A stretch of 34,551 nucleotides of DNA, taken from the NCBI GenBank assembly GCA_022616415.1, contig JAKEEU010000046.1:1-34551 (forward strand), given 5' to 3'. Numbering within the stretch: position 1 is the stretch's first letter; each line of letters starts with the position of its first letter. Shown in pieces: positions 7,002 to 15,125 of this stretch. Position numbers and translations under genes: made by a program. Below the pieces are notes generated by a model. That model did not search any database. It was not told the DNA's origin and saw nothing but the letters and a program-made list of their open reading frames with translations. This DNA comes from Candidatus Zhuqueibacterota bacterium. GTDB taxonomy: Bacteria; Zhuqueibacterota; Zhuqueibacteria; Zhuqueibacterales; Zhuqueibacteraceae.

Positions 7002-7597
7002 GAGAAAAAGCGTCATGGGAAGAATGGGAAGCAAGTCCGGAAATTTATCGTGTGAATAATCAAGTGCATTTTCTAATTTCATTATCTTTTGATAATCAGA
7101 AAGGCATGTTTTGCTTTTCCTTCCTCAGCGAAGGGAAGAACTGGTATTTTCAGCATCTTGAAACCATAACCATTCGTCTTGATGAAATATCCTCTCTTCC
7201 TACGTCAAAATTTCCGGATTTGCCAGAAGAACAAAAGGCTTGGATGCGTGAAGAAATTCGTGTTTCTCATCAAGTGCGCCTGTTCAATTTGCTTGCCAAA
7301 GAGCAAGGACGCGAATTTGCTTTTAACTGGTTCAAAGATGGCGCGGGATATTCACTTGCGGCAAGAACGTGGGTTCCATTTTTCCCAACCGCAAAAGCCT
7401 TTATACTCTACCTTTGCTGGGAACAGTCAAATTTGCTTGGGAATAAAGTAACTCTCGAAAAAAAGAATTATGGACTCCGACTTCCTCCAAACCCTCGCCC
7501 GTCTCATTCGCGCGCTGCGCGTTATGTGGCCGGTTTCGGCAAGATATTCAATTTGACGGTGGATGATTTCAAACAGGCGGCAGCGATTGCGGTATGA
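6998..7597 (+). CDS. Unrecognised 199-residue protein, translationally coupled
   Basis: The ATG overlaps the stop of the cytochrome b gene (ATGA at 6998-7001), which indicates translational coupling. I do not recognise the family. The product has no signal peptide or membrane helix; it is rich in aromatic residues (NWYFQHLE, FAFNWFKDGAGYSLAARTWVPFFP, FILYLCWEQSNLLGNKVTLE), suggesting a compact soluble alpha/beta protein. After VTLEKKNYG the sequence changes character (RLPPNPRPSHSRAARYV), just downstream of an A-run at 7459-7465, so a frameshift near the C-terminus is possible. Third-position GC is lower than in the neighbouring cytochrome genes. A cytoplasmic accessory role for the cytochrome pair is only a guess from coupling. 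Confidence 0.6.
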   Translation: MREKASWEEWEASPEIYRVNNQVHFLISLSFDNQKGMFCFSFLSEGKNWYFQHLETITIRLDEISSLPTSKFPDLPEEQKAWMREEIRVSHQVRLFNLLAKEQGREFAFNWFKDGAGYSLAARTWVPFFPTAKAFILYLCWEQSNLLGNKVTLEKKNYGLRLPPNPRPSHSRAARYVAGFGKIFNLTVDDFKQAAAIAV

Positions 7598-7774
7598 TCA
7601 ACTTGTAATGGATAAGAAAATCTCAGCAGGAAACATCGCAAGGTAAAAGAGAGGAGATAGAGCAAACTGAACAGGTTTCCCTTCATTCAGCACAGAGTGA
7701 GGCCATCGTGCTGATGTCTTCTGGCTATAGTCATCCTCAGTTCTTTGAAAACCCAATTGAGCAAGTGAAAGCCG

Positions 7775-8690
7775 TCACTTCGCTTTCTTGCCGTTGCCGA
7801 AAACAGCTTCGTATGCCTCTTTGGCTTGCTTGCGAGTTTTGGCTTGCAGGATGGCACGGTAGAGCGTCTTGAGCACCTTAATATCTTTGATGGAGTTCAA
7901 TTCCTTGCGCCAAGTTTTTTCCGTTCGCCCCAATTTGACCGTGAGCAAGTCGACGATATTCTCACGCATCGCGAGGATGGCGCCCAGTTCTTGGCCTTCT
8001 TCTCGACCCATGCGAACGCCGATTGCAATGAGATCTTTGCCAGCTTGTGTGTCTTCCATTTTAAAACCTCCGAGTAGTTTATTGATGTTTTCCAGATTTG
8101 ATTCTTTCAACCGATGCATCATAAAACCGCCTAAATACGACAACAAATCTCGACGCTCGGTTTCTGATAACTCTGCTGCTGTTTTAATGCGTTCCGCCCA
8201 TTTGGGCGCCGTCGTTCCGATCTGTTCGGGTGAAACTTTGCAAAGTGGGTATAGCGGCACCAAACGGACGTCATCAAGGTTTTCTAATTCCGAAACATCT
8301 TTTTGACCGAAGATAAAAACCGTCGGTTGAAAGGCAAGTTCAGAACTGCCATCAAAATGATGTGCCAGCTTTGAAGCAGCATGATAGTGCGATTCCTCCA
8401 GAAACATCACGACGGTTCGAAGCTTGCCAGTGAATTTTTTCTGGATGTGATACATCATCCTGCCCATAACGGTACGGTGATAACAATACACATCATCGTA
8501 ACCTTGGGCTTCAAGCAAAACTGCTTCTCCACCACTCATCTTTTCAAAGATGATGTTCGCGGCGGTTTTCGACTTCTTTGAAAGTGAAGCTGCTGGCTTG
8601 ATAGTCATTATAGTCCGGAATTTTGAAAAGCTTCAAAATCGCCGCGGCATGACTGGTTGCCAACTTGTGAAAGAGCTTGTCAGTTGCCAC
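7775..8690 (-). pseudogene. Frameshifted Rpn-like PD-(D/E)XK nuclease gene, copy 1
   Basis: This is a second copy of the intact gene at 13030-13932, and most residues are the same. The likely start is GTG 8690, preceded by GGGGAG and giving [21 protein letters not shown]. In the intact copy the text reads [22 protein letters not shown]. Here one extra base (GCGAACATC against GCGATATC in copy 2) shifts the frame after ENRR, and the remainder continues in another frame to the stop at 7775. The break falls on the Asp that is probably one catalytic residue of the PD-(D/E)XK site (D, then ExQ). The downstream frame remains open, so the damage may be recent or may be a sequencing error. Family members are linked to recombination and are often found in many copies. 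Confidence 0.8.
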
Positions 8691-8913
8691 TGAGTTCTCC
8701 CCTATGACGAGTGTGCACTGCCAATTAGATTGGTTAATAAATTTTAAGAAAATTCGTGCAAAAAAGCAAGCAAGAAAGCAAGTTTTGAATAACCTCTGCA
8801 AGATGGAAGGATGAAACCAACTCGGCTTTTATCGACGCTCTTTTTAGTTTGCGGTGTGATAAATTCGTGACAGAAAATATCGGCAAAGAATAAAAGTGAG
8901 GAGGATTGCTATT

Positions 8914-9411
8914 ATGAGCGAAATTTTACCGGAAGAAATCCAATGTCCGGACTGTGGGGCAGACTTGAAACTTAATGAACAAGAGAGAACAGAAAGGAAA
9001 TTTGCCTGTCCCGTCTGTAAAGAAACCTTTGTGGTTAAAAAGGGCGAAATGATTTGTCCGAATTGTAAAGCGGAATTTGTTGAAGGAATCACGGAATGTC
9101 CGGAGTGTGGAATCCCATTAGTTGAAACACTTCCCGAAGAAAGCGAAGAAAAAATTCCTCAGTATGTAGAAATTTTATCCACCTATAATTTGGCTGATAT
9201 TGCCGTCATAAAATCAATTTTGGATGATGGAGGCGTAGATTATCATCTACAAGGAGAAATTTTTAATATTGTTGAGCCGTGGGTACAGCCTGTCAAGTTC
9301 TTCGTTAAAGAAGACCAGGTTGAAATGACAAATGAGTTGTTGAAAGAAATACTAATCCGGTTTATGGGTGCTTCCGCAACTACTGAAAGAGAAAATGAGG
9401 TGGATAAATGA
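8914..9411 (+). CDS. Zinc-ribbon protein with DUF2007 domain
   Basis: The 165-residue soluble protein has two pairs of zinc-binding knuckles: CPDC and CPVC (within residues 1-45), then CPNC and CPEC (to about residue 70). A DUF2007-type 'putative signal-transducing' domain follows, starting YVEILSTYNLADIAVIKSILDDGGVDYHLQGE. The ATG at 8914 has GAGGAGG eight bases upstream; an earlier in-frame GTG at 8896 lies before that box and is unlikely. The stop overlaps the start of the 19-heme gene (ATGA at 9408-9411), so the two are translated together. Function is unknown; position suggests a cytoplasmic regulator or assembly helper for the large cytochrome. Confidence 0.8.
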   Translation: MSEILPEEIQCPDCGADLKLNEQERTERKFACPVCKETFVVKKGEMICPNCKAEFVEGITECPECGIPLVETLPEESEEKIPQYVEILSTYNLADIAVIKSILDDGGVDYHLQGEIFNIVEPWVQPVKFFVKEDQVEMTNELLKEILIRFMGASATTERENEVDK

Positions 9412-12185
9412 AATTAAGCCGGCTCATCGTGGCTCTCCTTTTTGTTTTCGGCGCTCAGATTCTACATGCCCAAGACAAAGAAGCCTGTCTCGAATGCCAC
9501 TCTGATCCTGGCCTGACCACCGAGCGCGGCGGGAAGCAAGTCTCGCTTTTTGTGGATATGAGAGTTTTGTCGAAATCCATCCACAAAGAAGTTGAATGTG
9601 TCGCTTGCCACCTCGACGCGGCGGTCGAGGAATTTCCTCATCCGGAAAGGCTTGCGCCGGTCAGTTGCGCTACTTGTCACGACGAAGTGCAAGTGGATTT
9701 CGATGCCAGCATTCACGGCATGGCCTTGAATCGCAAAGCGCCTTACGCGCCGGCCTGCTCGGAATGCCACGGCACGCACAATATTTTGGCCTCCAGTCTG
9801 CCGGAGTCGCCGACTTTCAAAATGAACATCCCCTACCTTTGCGGCAAATGCCATCGCGAAGGCGCGCCGGTGGCAAATGTTTATAATATCTCCGAGCACA
9901 ACATTCTTGAAAACTACAGCGAAAGCATTCACGGTGTGGGCCTCTTCAAAAAGGGCTTGATCGTTTCGGCGACTTGCACCGATTGCCATGGCAGCCACAA
10001 GATTTTGCCGCACACGCTTCCGGCCTCCACTATTTCGCTGCACAACGTCGCCAAGACCTGCATGAAGTGCCACAGCCGCATCGAGCAGGTGCATCAAAAA
10101 ATCATTCGCGGTGAATTGTGGGAAAAGCGGCCGGGCGCCATTCCGTCTTGCACGGATTGCCATCAGCCCTATCGCCTGCGCGAGGGATCGCTGGTGCTCA
10201 ATGTTGCCGATCGCGATTGCATGAAATGCCACGAAAAGGAAGATGTGCAAAAGGTTGCCGACGGCAAAGTCGAGTCCATGTTCGTCAGCAAAAGGGAGAT
10301 TGACAATTCCGTACATAAGAGCATTCCCTGCGTCAAATGCCACGCGGATGTCGATCCGAAATTGTCGCGCCCCTGCGAGCCCGCCGGGAAAGTGGATTGT
10401 TCCAATTGCCACGCGAAAATGGCAGAAGAATATTTTCAGAGCGGGCATGGGCAGGCGCACTTTGAAAAAAAAAATGACGCCCCGTATTGCACCACCTGTC
10501 ATGGCAATGGGCACACTACGAAGTCGCGTTTGGATGAATCGTCCCCCACTTACCGCGCGTCGATTCCGGCGCTGTGCGGTGATTGCCACAAAGCCGGCGG
10601 CAAAGCCGAGCAGGTTCCTGATCTCGCCGAAATCAATGTGTTTTACGACTATTCCTCGAGCGTGCATGGCAAAGGCCTGGTCGAAAAAGGGCTGCTGCCC
10701 GTGGCGATTTGCACGGACTGCCACAATTCGCACTATGTCTTGAAGCATACCGACGAGCGTTCGTCGATCAATCCGAAAAATATTCCGGCCACCTGCGCCA
10801 CCTGCCATCGCGGCATCTACAAAGATTTTATCAAAAGTGTGCATTACACGAGCGACGGCAAGGCCGAGCAGAAGCTGCCCACGTGCATGGATTGCCACAC
10901 GGCGCACGGCATCTCGCGCGTCGAAAAAGACGCGTTCATGACGGAGGTTACCCATCAATGCGGCTCTTGCCACAAAGAATTGGCCGAAACCTATTTTGAC
11001 ACCATGCACGGCAAGGCTTATCAACTGGGTTATTTGAAATCGGCAAAATGTTCGGACTGCCACGGCGCGCATGCGATTTTGAGTGTGAACAATCCCAATT
11101 CATCTGTTGGCCTCGCCAATGTGATAACGACGTGTCAGAAGTGCCACGAGGACGCGAACCGCCGCTTCACCGGATACTTGACGCATGCGACGCATCACGA
11201 CAAAGTTAAATATCCGATTCTCTTTTACACCTACTGGGGAATGACGGGATTGCTGGTTACGGTGTTTGGGTTTTTCGGCGTGCATACGCTCCTGTGGCTG
11301 CCACGATCATTTAAACTTTATCAAGAGAGAAAAAAAGAGGCGAAGGAGCACGAAGGCAGGTATTACATTCAGCGCTTCACCCTAGCGCAGCGCATTACCC
11401 ACTTGTTCGTCATCATCAGTTTCATGTCGCTGGCGCTCACCGGCATGATGCTGAAATTTTCCAGCATGGCATGGGCGGGATTCATTGCGAATTTGCTCGG
11501 CGGCGTAGTGGTGGCGGGCAAGATTCATCGTTTTGCGGCGGTCATCACTTTTGGCTATTTCTTTTATCATCTCTATTCGGTGACCAAAATCAAGCGCCGG
11601 CAGCGAAAAACTTTGCGTGAGTTCATTTTTGACGCCAAATCGCTGTGGTTCAACAAGCAGGATGTGAAAGATTTCGTCGCGACGATCAAGTGGTTTGTCG
11701 GCAAAGGCGAGCGCCCGTCCTATGGACGGTGGACGTACTGGGAGAAATTCGATTATTTGGCGGTATTCTGGGGCGTTGCGATCATCGGCGCCTCCGGTTT
11801 GATGTTGTGGTTTCCCGAATTTTTCACGAAAATTTTGCCGGGTTGGCTTATCAACGTCGCGACGATCATTCACAGCGACGAGGCCTTACTGGCAGTCGGC
11901 TTCATCTTTACCGTACACTTCTTCAATACTCACCTGCGTCCCGAAGCTTTTCCGATGGACACGGTGATTTTCACCGGTGTCACTCCCGTCGAAGAATATA
12001 AAGCCCTGCGCCCGCGCGAATACGAAGAGCTGAAGGAAAACGGCGCCCTGCGCAAGGTGCTCGTAACCAAAAAGATTCCGCCCAAATGGGAAAAAGCGAT
12101 TCGCATTTTCGGCTTCTTGTTCCTGAGCCTCGGCGTGATTCTGATTGGGTTGATTATCTATTCGGTGCTATTTGGATACAAATAG
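9408..12185 (+). CDS. Fused 19-heme cytochrome c and cytochrome b membrane protein
   Basis: The 925-residue product has a signal peptide (residues 1-21, ending LHAQ) and nineteen CXXCH motifs between residues about 26 and 585. A first membrane helix (FYTYWGMTGLLVTVFGFFGVHTLL) follows. Next comes a b561/formate dehydrogenase gamma-like domain of four helices with conserved His (RITHLFVIISFMSLALTGM, GKIHRFAAVITFGYFFYHLYS, LAVFWGVAIIGASGLMLWF, IIHSDEALLAVGFIFTVHFF), then a final helix near the C-terminus. The heme region looks internally duplicated: CLECH...SLFVD...SIHKEVECVACH is echoed by CMKCH...SMFVSKREIDNSVHKSIPCVKCH. The layout equals the 11-heme protein plus its cytochrome b joined into one chain. 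Likely role: a self-contained quinone-to-periplasm electron conduit. The direction of flow and partners are not evident. Confidence 0.92.
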   Translation: MKLSRLIVALLFVFGAQILHAQDKEACLECHSDPGLTTERGGKQVSLFVDMRVLSKSIHKEVECVACHLDAAVEEFPHPERLAPVSCATCHDEVQVDFDASIHGMALNRKAPYAPACSECHGTHNILASSLPESPTFKMNIPYLCGKCHREGAPVANVYNISEHNILENYSESIHGVGLFKKGLIVSATCTDCHGSHKILPHTLPASTISLHNVAKTCMKCHSRIEQVHQKIIRGELWEKRPGAIPSCTDCHQPYRLREGSLVLNVADRDCMKCHEKEDVQKVADGKVESMFVSKREIDNSVHKSIPCVKCHADVDPKLSRPCEPAGKVDCSNCHAKMAEEYFQSGHGQAHFEKKNDAPYCTTCHGNGHTTKSRLDESSPTYRASIPALCGDCHKAGGKAEQVPDLAEINVFYDYSSSVHGKGLVEKGLLPVAICTDCHNSHYVLKHTDERSSINPKNIPATCATCHRGIYKDFIKSVHYTSDGKAEQKLPTCMDCHTAHGISRVEKDAFMTEVTHQCGSCHKELAETYFDTMHGKAYQLGYLKSAKCSDCHGAHAILSVNNPNSSVGLANVITTCQKCHEDANRRFTGYLTHATHHDKVKYPILFYTYWGMTGLLVTVFGFFGVHTLLWLPRSFKLYQERKKEAKEHEGRYYIQRFTLAQRITHLFVIISFMSLALTGMMLKFSSMAWAGFIANLLGGVVVAGKIHRFAAVITFGYFFYHLYSVTKIKRRQRKTLREFIFDAKSLWFNKQDVKDFVATIKWFVGKGERPSYGRWTYWEKFDYLAVFWGVAIIGASGLMLWFPEFFTKILPGWLINVATIIHSDEALLAVGFIFTVHFFNTHLRPEAFPMDTVIFTGVTPVEEYKALRPREYEELKENGALRKVLVTKKIPPKWEKAIRIFGFLFLSLGVILIGLIIYSVLFGYK

Positions 12186-12312
12186 GCTATAATTTCAAGT
12201 CAGAGCAAATTCTGAAAGTTTTATTTTTTAATGCCACCGGATAAATTAATTTTTTTAAAGACGCTCTTTTACAAAAAGGCAAAGATTTTTCCAACGGATT
12301 GAAAAACCCAAT

Positions 12313-12334
12313 CCCGCTGTAGCGGGACTTTTTC
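12313..12334 (+). terminator. Candidate intrinsic terminator after the 19-heme gene
   Basis: A 6-bp GC stem CCCGCT/AGCGGG with a two-base loop is followed by ACTTTTT. It lies 128 bases downstream of the stop, inside the larger CCAACGGAT palindrome. The tight loop and the repeat context make termination uncertain. Confidence 0.35.
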
Positions 12335-12417
12335 CGTTGGGTTCTTCTATCCGTTGGAAATTTTTTAAACCTGTTTGGTTGCGGCTCGCCCGCGTTGGGA
12401 CTTAACGGATGGAAAAC

Positions 12418-12444
12418 ATCCGTTGGTCTTAATCTATCCGTTGG
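12418..12444. repeat. 27-bp dispersed repeat, copy 1 (inverted)
   Basis: ATCCGTTGG (12418-12426), nine bases TCTTAATCT, then ATCCGTTGG again (12436-12444). Its reverse complement matches 18862-18888 at 25 of 27 positions; the two differences are an AG/GA exchange in the spacer. Both copies are intergenic. Confidence 0.75.
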
Positions 12445-12490
12445 GGAAGCTTTTTTAAATTCTGGACACTGAAAACAGCTCGAGAGGTCG

Positions 12491-12940
12491 ATGATGGAAA
12501 AAAAATCCTTCGAAATGACCCGCCGTTCATTTGTCGACTATTTTCTCGGCGGCGGGGTGCTCGCATTGTTTGGCTCCATCTTTTTTCCGGTTTTGAAATA
12601 CATCATGCCGCCGGCGATTCCGCAAGCCGTGCAGAACGACGTGGTAGCGGCGAAGGTTGAAGAGCTGGCGCCCAATGCCGGCAAGGTTTTCCGGTTCGGC
12701 AACAAGCCGGGAATTTTGGTGCGCACGCCGGAAGGAGATTATCGTGCTTTCTCGGCGGTGTGCACGCACTTGCAGTGCACGGTGCAATACCGCGATGATT
12801 TCAAGCACATTTGGTGCGCCTGCCACAACGGCCATTTTGATTTGACCGGACGCAACATCGCAGGCCCGCCGCCGCGGCCATTGGAAGAGTATCGCGTCGA
12901 AATTCGCGGCGAAGATGTGGTGGTGATTCGGAAGGCGTAG
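12491..12940 (+). CDS. Rieske [2Fe-2S] protein of a cytochrome bc-type complex
   Basis: The 149-residue protein begins with a twin-arginine type signal-anchor (MTRRSFVDYFLGGGVLALFGSIFFPVL). It carries the Rieske fold with box I C91-T-H93-L-Q-C96 and box II C109-A-C111-H112. By family knowledge C91, H93, C109 and H112 hold the cluster while C96 and C111 form the disulfide typical of quinol-oxidising Rieske proteins. Box I has Q where G is usual, and box II reads CACHNGHFD where CPCHGS is common, so the redox potential may be atypical. ATG 12494 is an equally good start (GAGAGG lies a better distance away). Its partner cytochrome b gene lies 1.1 kb downstream, beyond an inserted minus-strand nuclease gene. 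Confidence 0.92.
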   Translation: MMEKKSFEMTRRSFVDYFLGGGVLALFGSIFFPVLKYIMPPAIPQAVQNDVVAAKVEELAPNAGKVFRFGNKPGILVRTPEGDYRAFSAVCTHLQCTVQYRDDFKHIWCACHNGHFDLTGRNIAGPPPRPLEEYRVEIRGEDVVVIRKA

Positions 12941-13029
12941 AGACGACAAATAAAGATAAAAAAGCCAACAACGAAAAAGGAGACAATAAGACAAAGAGCC
13001 AAGTGAATAGACTTATTGCTTGCTGATCG

Positions 13030-13932
13030 TCACTTGGTTTTCTGGCCGTTGCCAAGAGCGGCATCGAATGCGGCTTTCATTTGTTTGCGAGACTTGGCAT
13101 GGCGAATAGCCTGGTAAAGGCCTTTGAGCACTGTGACGTTGTTAATGATATCTAATTGCTCAAGCCAATTTTTTTCCGGCCGGCCCAATTTGGTCGTGAT
13201 CATGTCGGCGAGAATTTCGCGTAGTGTTTCCACGCTGCCCAACTCGTGGCCTTGCCGAACGCCAATTTCGATCAGGTCTTTGCCAGCTTGAGTGTCTTCC
13301 ATTTTAATACCTCCGAGTAGTTGATTGATTTTTTCCAGATTCGATTCTTTTAGTCGATGCATGATAAAACCGCCCAAATACGATAATAAATCACGACGCT
13401 CGATTTCTGATAATTCTTCTGCCGTGTTAATGCGCTCTGCCCACTTGGGCGCCGTTGTTCTGATCTGCTCGGACGAAACTTTGCAAAGTGGGTAAAGTGG
13501 CACCAAGCGGGCATCATTGAGGCTTTCTAATTCCGAAAGTTCTGTCGCACTGAAAATAAAAACCGTTGGCTGAAAAGCGAGCTCAGAACTGCCATCAAAA
13601 TGATGTGCCAACTTTGCGGCAGCATGATAGTGCGATTCATCCAAAAACATCATGACAGTTCGAAGCTTGCCAGTGAAATGTTTTTGGATGTGGTACATCA
13701 TCCTGCCCATGACGGTACGGTGATAGCAATAAGCATCGTCGTAACCTTGGGCTTCGAGCAAAACTGCTTCGCCACCACTCATCTTTTCAAAGATGATATC
13801 GCGGCGGTTTTCGATTTCTTTAAACGTGAAGCTACTGGCCTGGTAGTCATTGTAATCCGGAATTTTGAGGAGCTTCAAGATCGCCGCCGCGTGAGCGGTC
13901 GCCAGCTTGTGAAAGAGCTTGTCTGTTGCCAC
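13030..13932 (-). CDS. Rpn-like PD-(D/E)XK nuclease family protein, copy 2 (intact)
   Basis: The 300-residue product starts at GTG 13932, preceded by AGGAG; this start is supported because copy 1 has the same GTG and box. The N-terminal half ([44 protein letters not shown]) has the Asp, ExQ and basic/aromatic spacing of the PD-(D/E)XK fold used by Rpn recombination-promoting nucleases and DUF2887/DUF4351-like proteins. The C-terminal half is helical ([27 protein letters not shown]). It lies opposite to, and splits, the Rieske-cytochrome b gene pair. Homology with copy 1 extends upstream of the start, so the promoter was duplicated too. The substrate is unknown. Confidence 0.8.
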   Translation of the reverse strand: MATDKLFHKLATAHAAAILKLLKIPDYNDYQASSFTFKEIENRRDIIFEKMSGGEAVLLEAQGYDDAYCYHRTVMGRMMYHIQKHFTGKLRTVMMFLDESHYHAAAKLAHHFDGSSELAFQPTVFIFSATELSELESLNDARLVPLYPLCKVSSEQIRTTAPKWAERINTAEELSEIERRDLLSYLGGFIMHRLKESNLEKINQLLGGIKMEDTQAGKDLIEIGVRQGHELGSVETLREILADMITTKLGRPEKNWLEQLDIINNVTVLKGLYQAIRHAKSRKQMKAAFDAALGNGQKTK

Positions 13933-14039
13933 CGGGTTTCTCCTATGACGAGTATGTACAGCCAATAGGCTTAATTGTTAAAGCTTACAAAAGTTTTCGC
14001 ACAAAATCAAGAAAGAAAAAACAATCGGTGAAACTCATC

Positions 14040-15125
14040 ATGAATTCCCCTACTGAAAAGGCCAGCTTCTGGCGGGAGCGTTTTCCGGTCGACGCGGTGG
14101 CGCATTTTTTTCAAAAGAAAAGTGTGCCGATGCACCGACACACGATATGGTACTATCTCGGCGGCATGACTCTCTTTTTCTTTATCATCCAAGTCGGCAC
14201 CGGCATTCTGCTGTTGCTCTACTATCGGCCGACCGCGGAGGCCGCGTTTGAGAGCGTGCAATTCATCATGACCAAAGTGCAGTTCGGCTGGCTGATCCGC
14301 TCGATTCACAGTTGGTCGGCCAATTTGATGGTTGCCGCGGCGATGATTCACATGTTCAGCGTCTTCTTTATGAAGGCCTATCGCAAGCCGCGCGAGGTCA
14401 CCTGGATTTCCGGCGTGCTGCTCTTTTTTCTCGCGCTGGGCTTTGGCTTCAGCGGTTATCTGTTGCCGTGGAACACGCTTGCCTATTTTGCGACGAAGGT
14501 CGGCACGGAAATCGCTTCGGTGATTCCGTTTATTGGGCATGATATCTTGATTTTCCTGCGCGGCGGGGAAGAGGTAACCGGCGCTACGTTGACGCGCTTT
14601 TTCGGGTTCCACGTCGCCGTGCTGCCGATGATCGCAACGGCGTTGTTGGTTTTACATCTGCTGTTGGTGCAGGTGCAAGGCATGAGCGTGCCGCCAACGC
14701 AAATTGAAAATTCCGCCAAGAAAAAACCGATGCCGTTCTTCCCGTTTTTTTTGATGCGCGACTTGGTCGGATGGTTGGTGGCGCTCGGCGTGCTCGTCGC
14801 ATTGGCGGCGCTTTTTCCCTGGGAGCTGGGCGAGAAGGCCGATTCTTTTGCGCCGGCGCCGCCGGGCATCAAGCCGGAATGGTATTTTCTGTTCATGTTC
14901 CAAACCCTGAAGTACATCCCCGCCAAAATTCTTTTTATGGATGGCGAGGTGTTGGGCATTTTGGCATTTGGACTTGTCGGGTTGTTTTGGCTGCTCATTC
15001 CCTTTATTGACCGTCGTCCCGAAGAACGCCGGACCTCGCGCTGGTTCACGGCATTCGGATGGGCCGCAATTGCCTTCATCATTATCATGAGCCTTATTGC
15101 CTATGTCATACCACAAACTTTCTAA
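14040..15125 (+). CDS. Single-chain cytochrome b of a bc-type quinol-oxidising complex
   Basis: The 361-residue membrane protein joins the four-helix heme-binding half with the C-terminal half that is a separate subunit IV in b6f complexes. Helix B carries [16 protein letters not shown] (His-x13-His) and helix [18 protein letters not shown] (His-x14-His); x14 is the b6f-type spacing. The Qo-site motif PEWY is present ([15 protein letters not shown]). At least seven helices can be drawn, ending [11 protein letters not shown] choose ATG 14040 because the upstream in-frame sequence overlaps the nuclease gene promoter and does not align with cytochrome b. The 3' end overlaps the start of the 9-heme gene. 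With the Rieske protein and the 9-heme cytochrome it should form a quinol:cytochrome c oxidoreductase in which a multiheme protein replaces cytochrome c1 or f. Confidence 0.92.
   Translation: MNSPTEKASFWRERFPVDAVAHFFQKKSVPMHRHTIWYYLGGMTLFFFIIQVGTGILLLLYYRPTAEAAFESVQFIMTKVQFGWLIRSIHSWSANLMVAAAMIHMFSVFFMKAYRKPREVTWISGVLLFFLALGFGFSGYLLPWNTLAYFATKVGTEIASVIPFIGHDILIFLRGGEEVTGATLTRFFGFHVAVLPMIATALLVLHLLLVQVQGMSVPPTQIENSAKKKPMPFFPFFLMRDLVGWLVALGVLVALAALFPWELGEKADSFAPAPPGIKPEWYFLFMFQTLKYIPAKILFMDGEVLGILAFGLVGLFWLLIPFIDRRPEERRTSRWFTAFGWAAIAFIIIMSLIAYVIPQTF

Larger units (their letters stand above)
12186..12490. other. Intergenic region made of nested CCAACGGAT palindromes
   Basis: This 305-base gap between the 19-heme fusion and the Rieske gene has no gene. 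Its first 100 bases are AT-rich. CCAACGGAT (12291-12299) is inverted at 12349-12357 and encloses AACCCAA/TTGGGTT (12305-12311 with 12337-12343) and CCCGCT/AGCGGG (12313-12318 with 12321-12326). The innermost stem is followed by ACTTTTT, which makes it a plausible intrinsic terminator for the 19-heme gene. Farther on, AACGGATG (12404-12411) pairs with CATCCGTT (12417-12424). A GAGAGG box precedes the Rieske start. Confidence 0.6.

Noticed and set aside
7469..7555. Alternative frame MDSDFLQTLARLIRALRV overlapping the end of the 199-residue gene
   Set aside because: Only 28 codons with no ribosome-binding site; kept only as a hint of a frameshift.
7598..7774. Possible remnant protein (a frame reading HSAQSEAIVLMSSGYSHPQFFENP) before nuclease copy 1
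   Set aside because: It has no start codon or recognisable family and runs into the antisense nuclease gene; too little to call a gene fragment.
9462..11072. Long minus-strand open frame opposite the 19-heme gene
   Set aside because: It is antisense to a well-supported gene; its openness comes from the regular CXXCH codons and GC-rich third positions.
7775..13932. Composite transposon bounded by insertion sequences
   Set aside because: The bracketing genes resemble Rpn-like nucleases, not IS transposases, and I find no terminal inverted repeats or target duplications.
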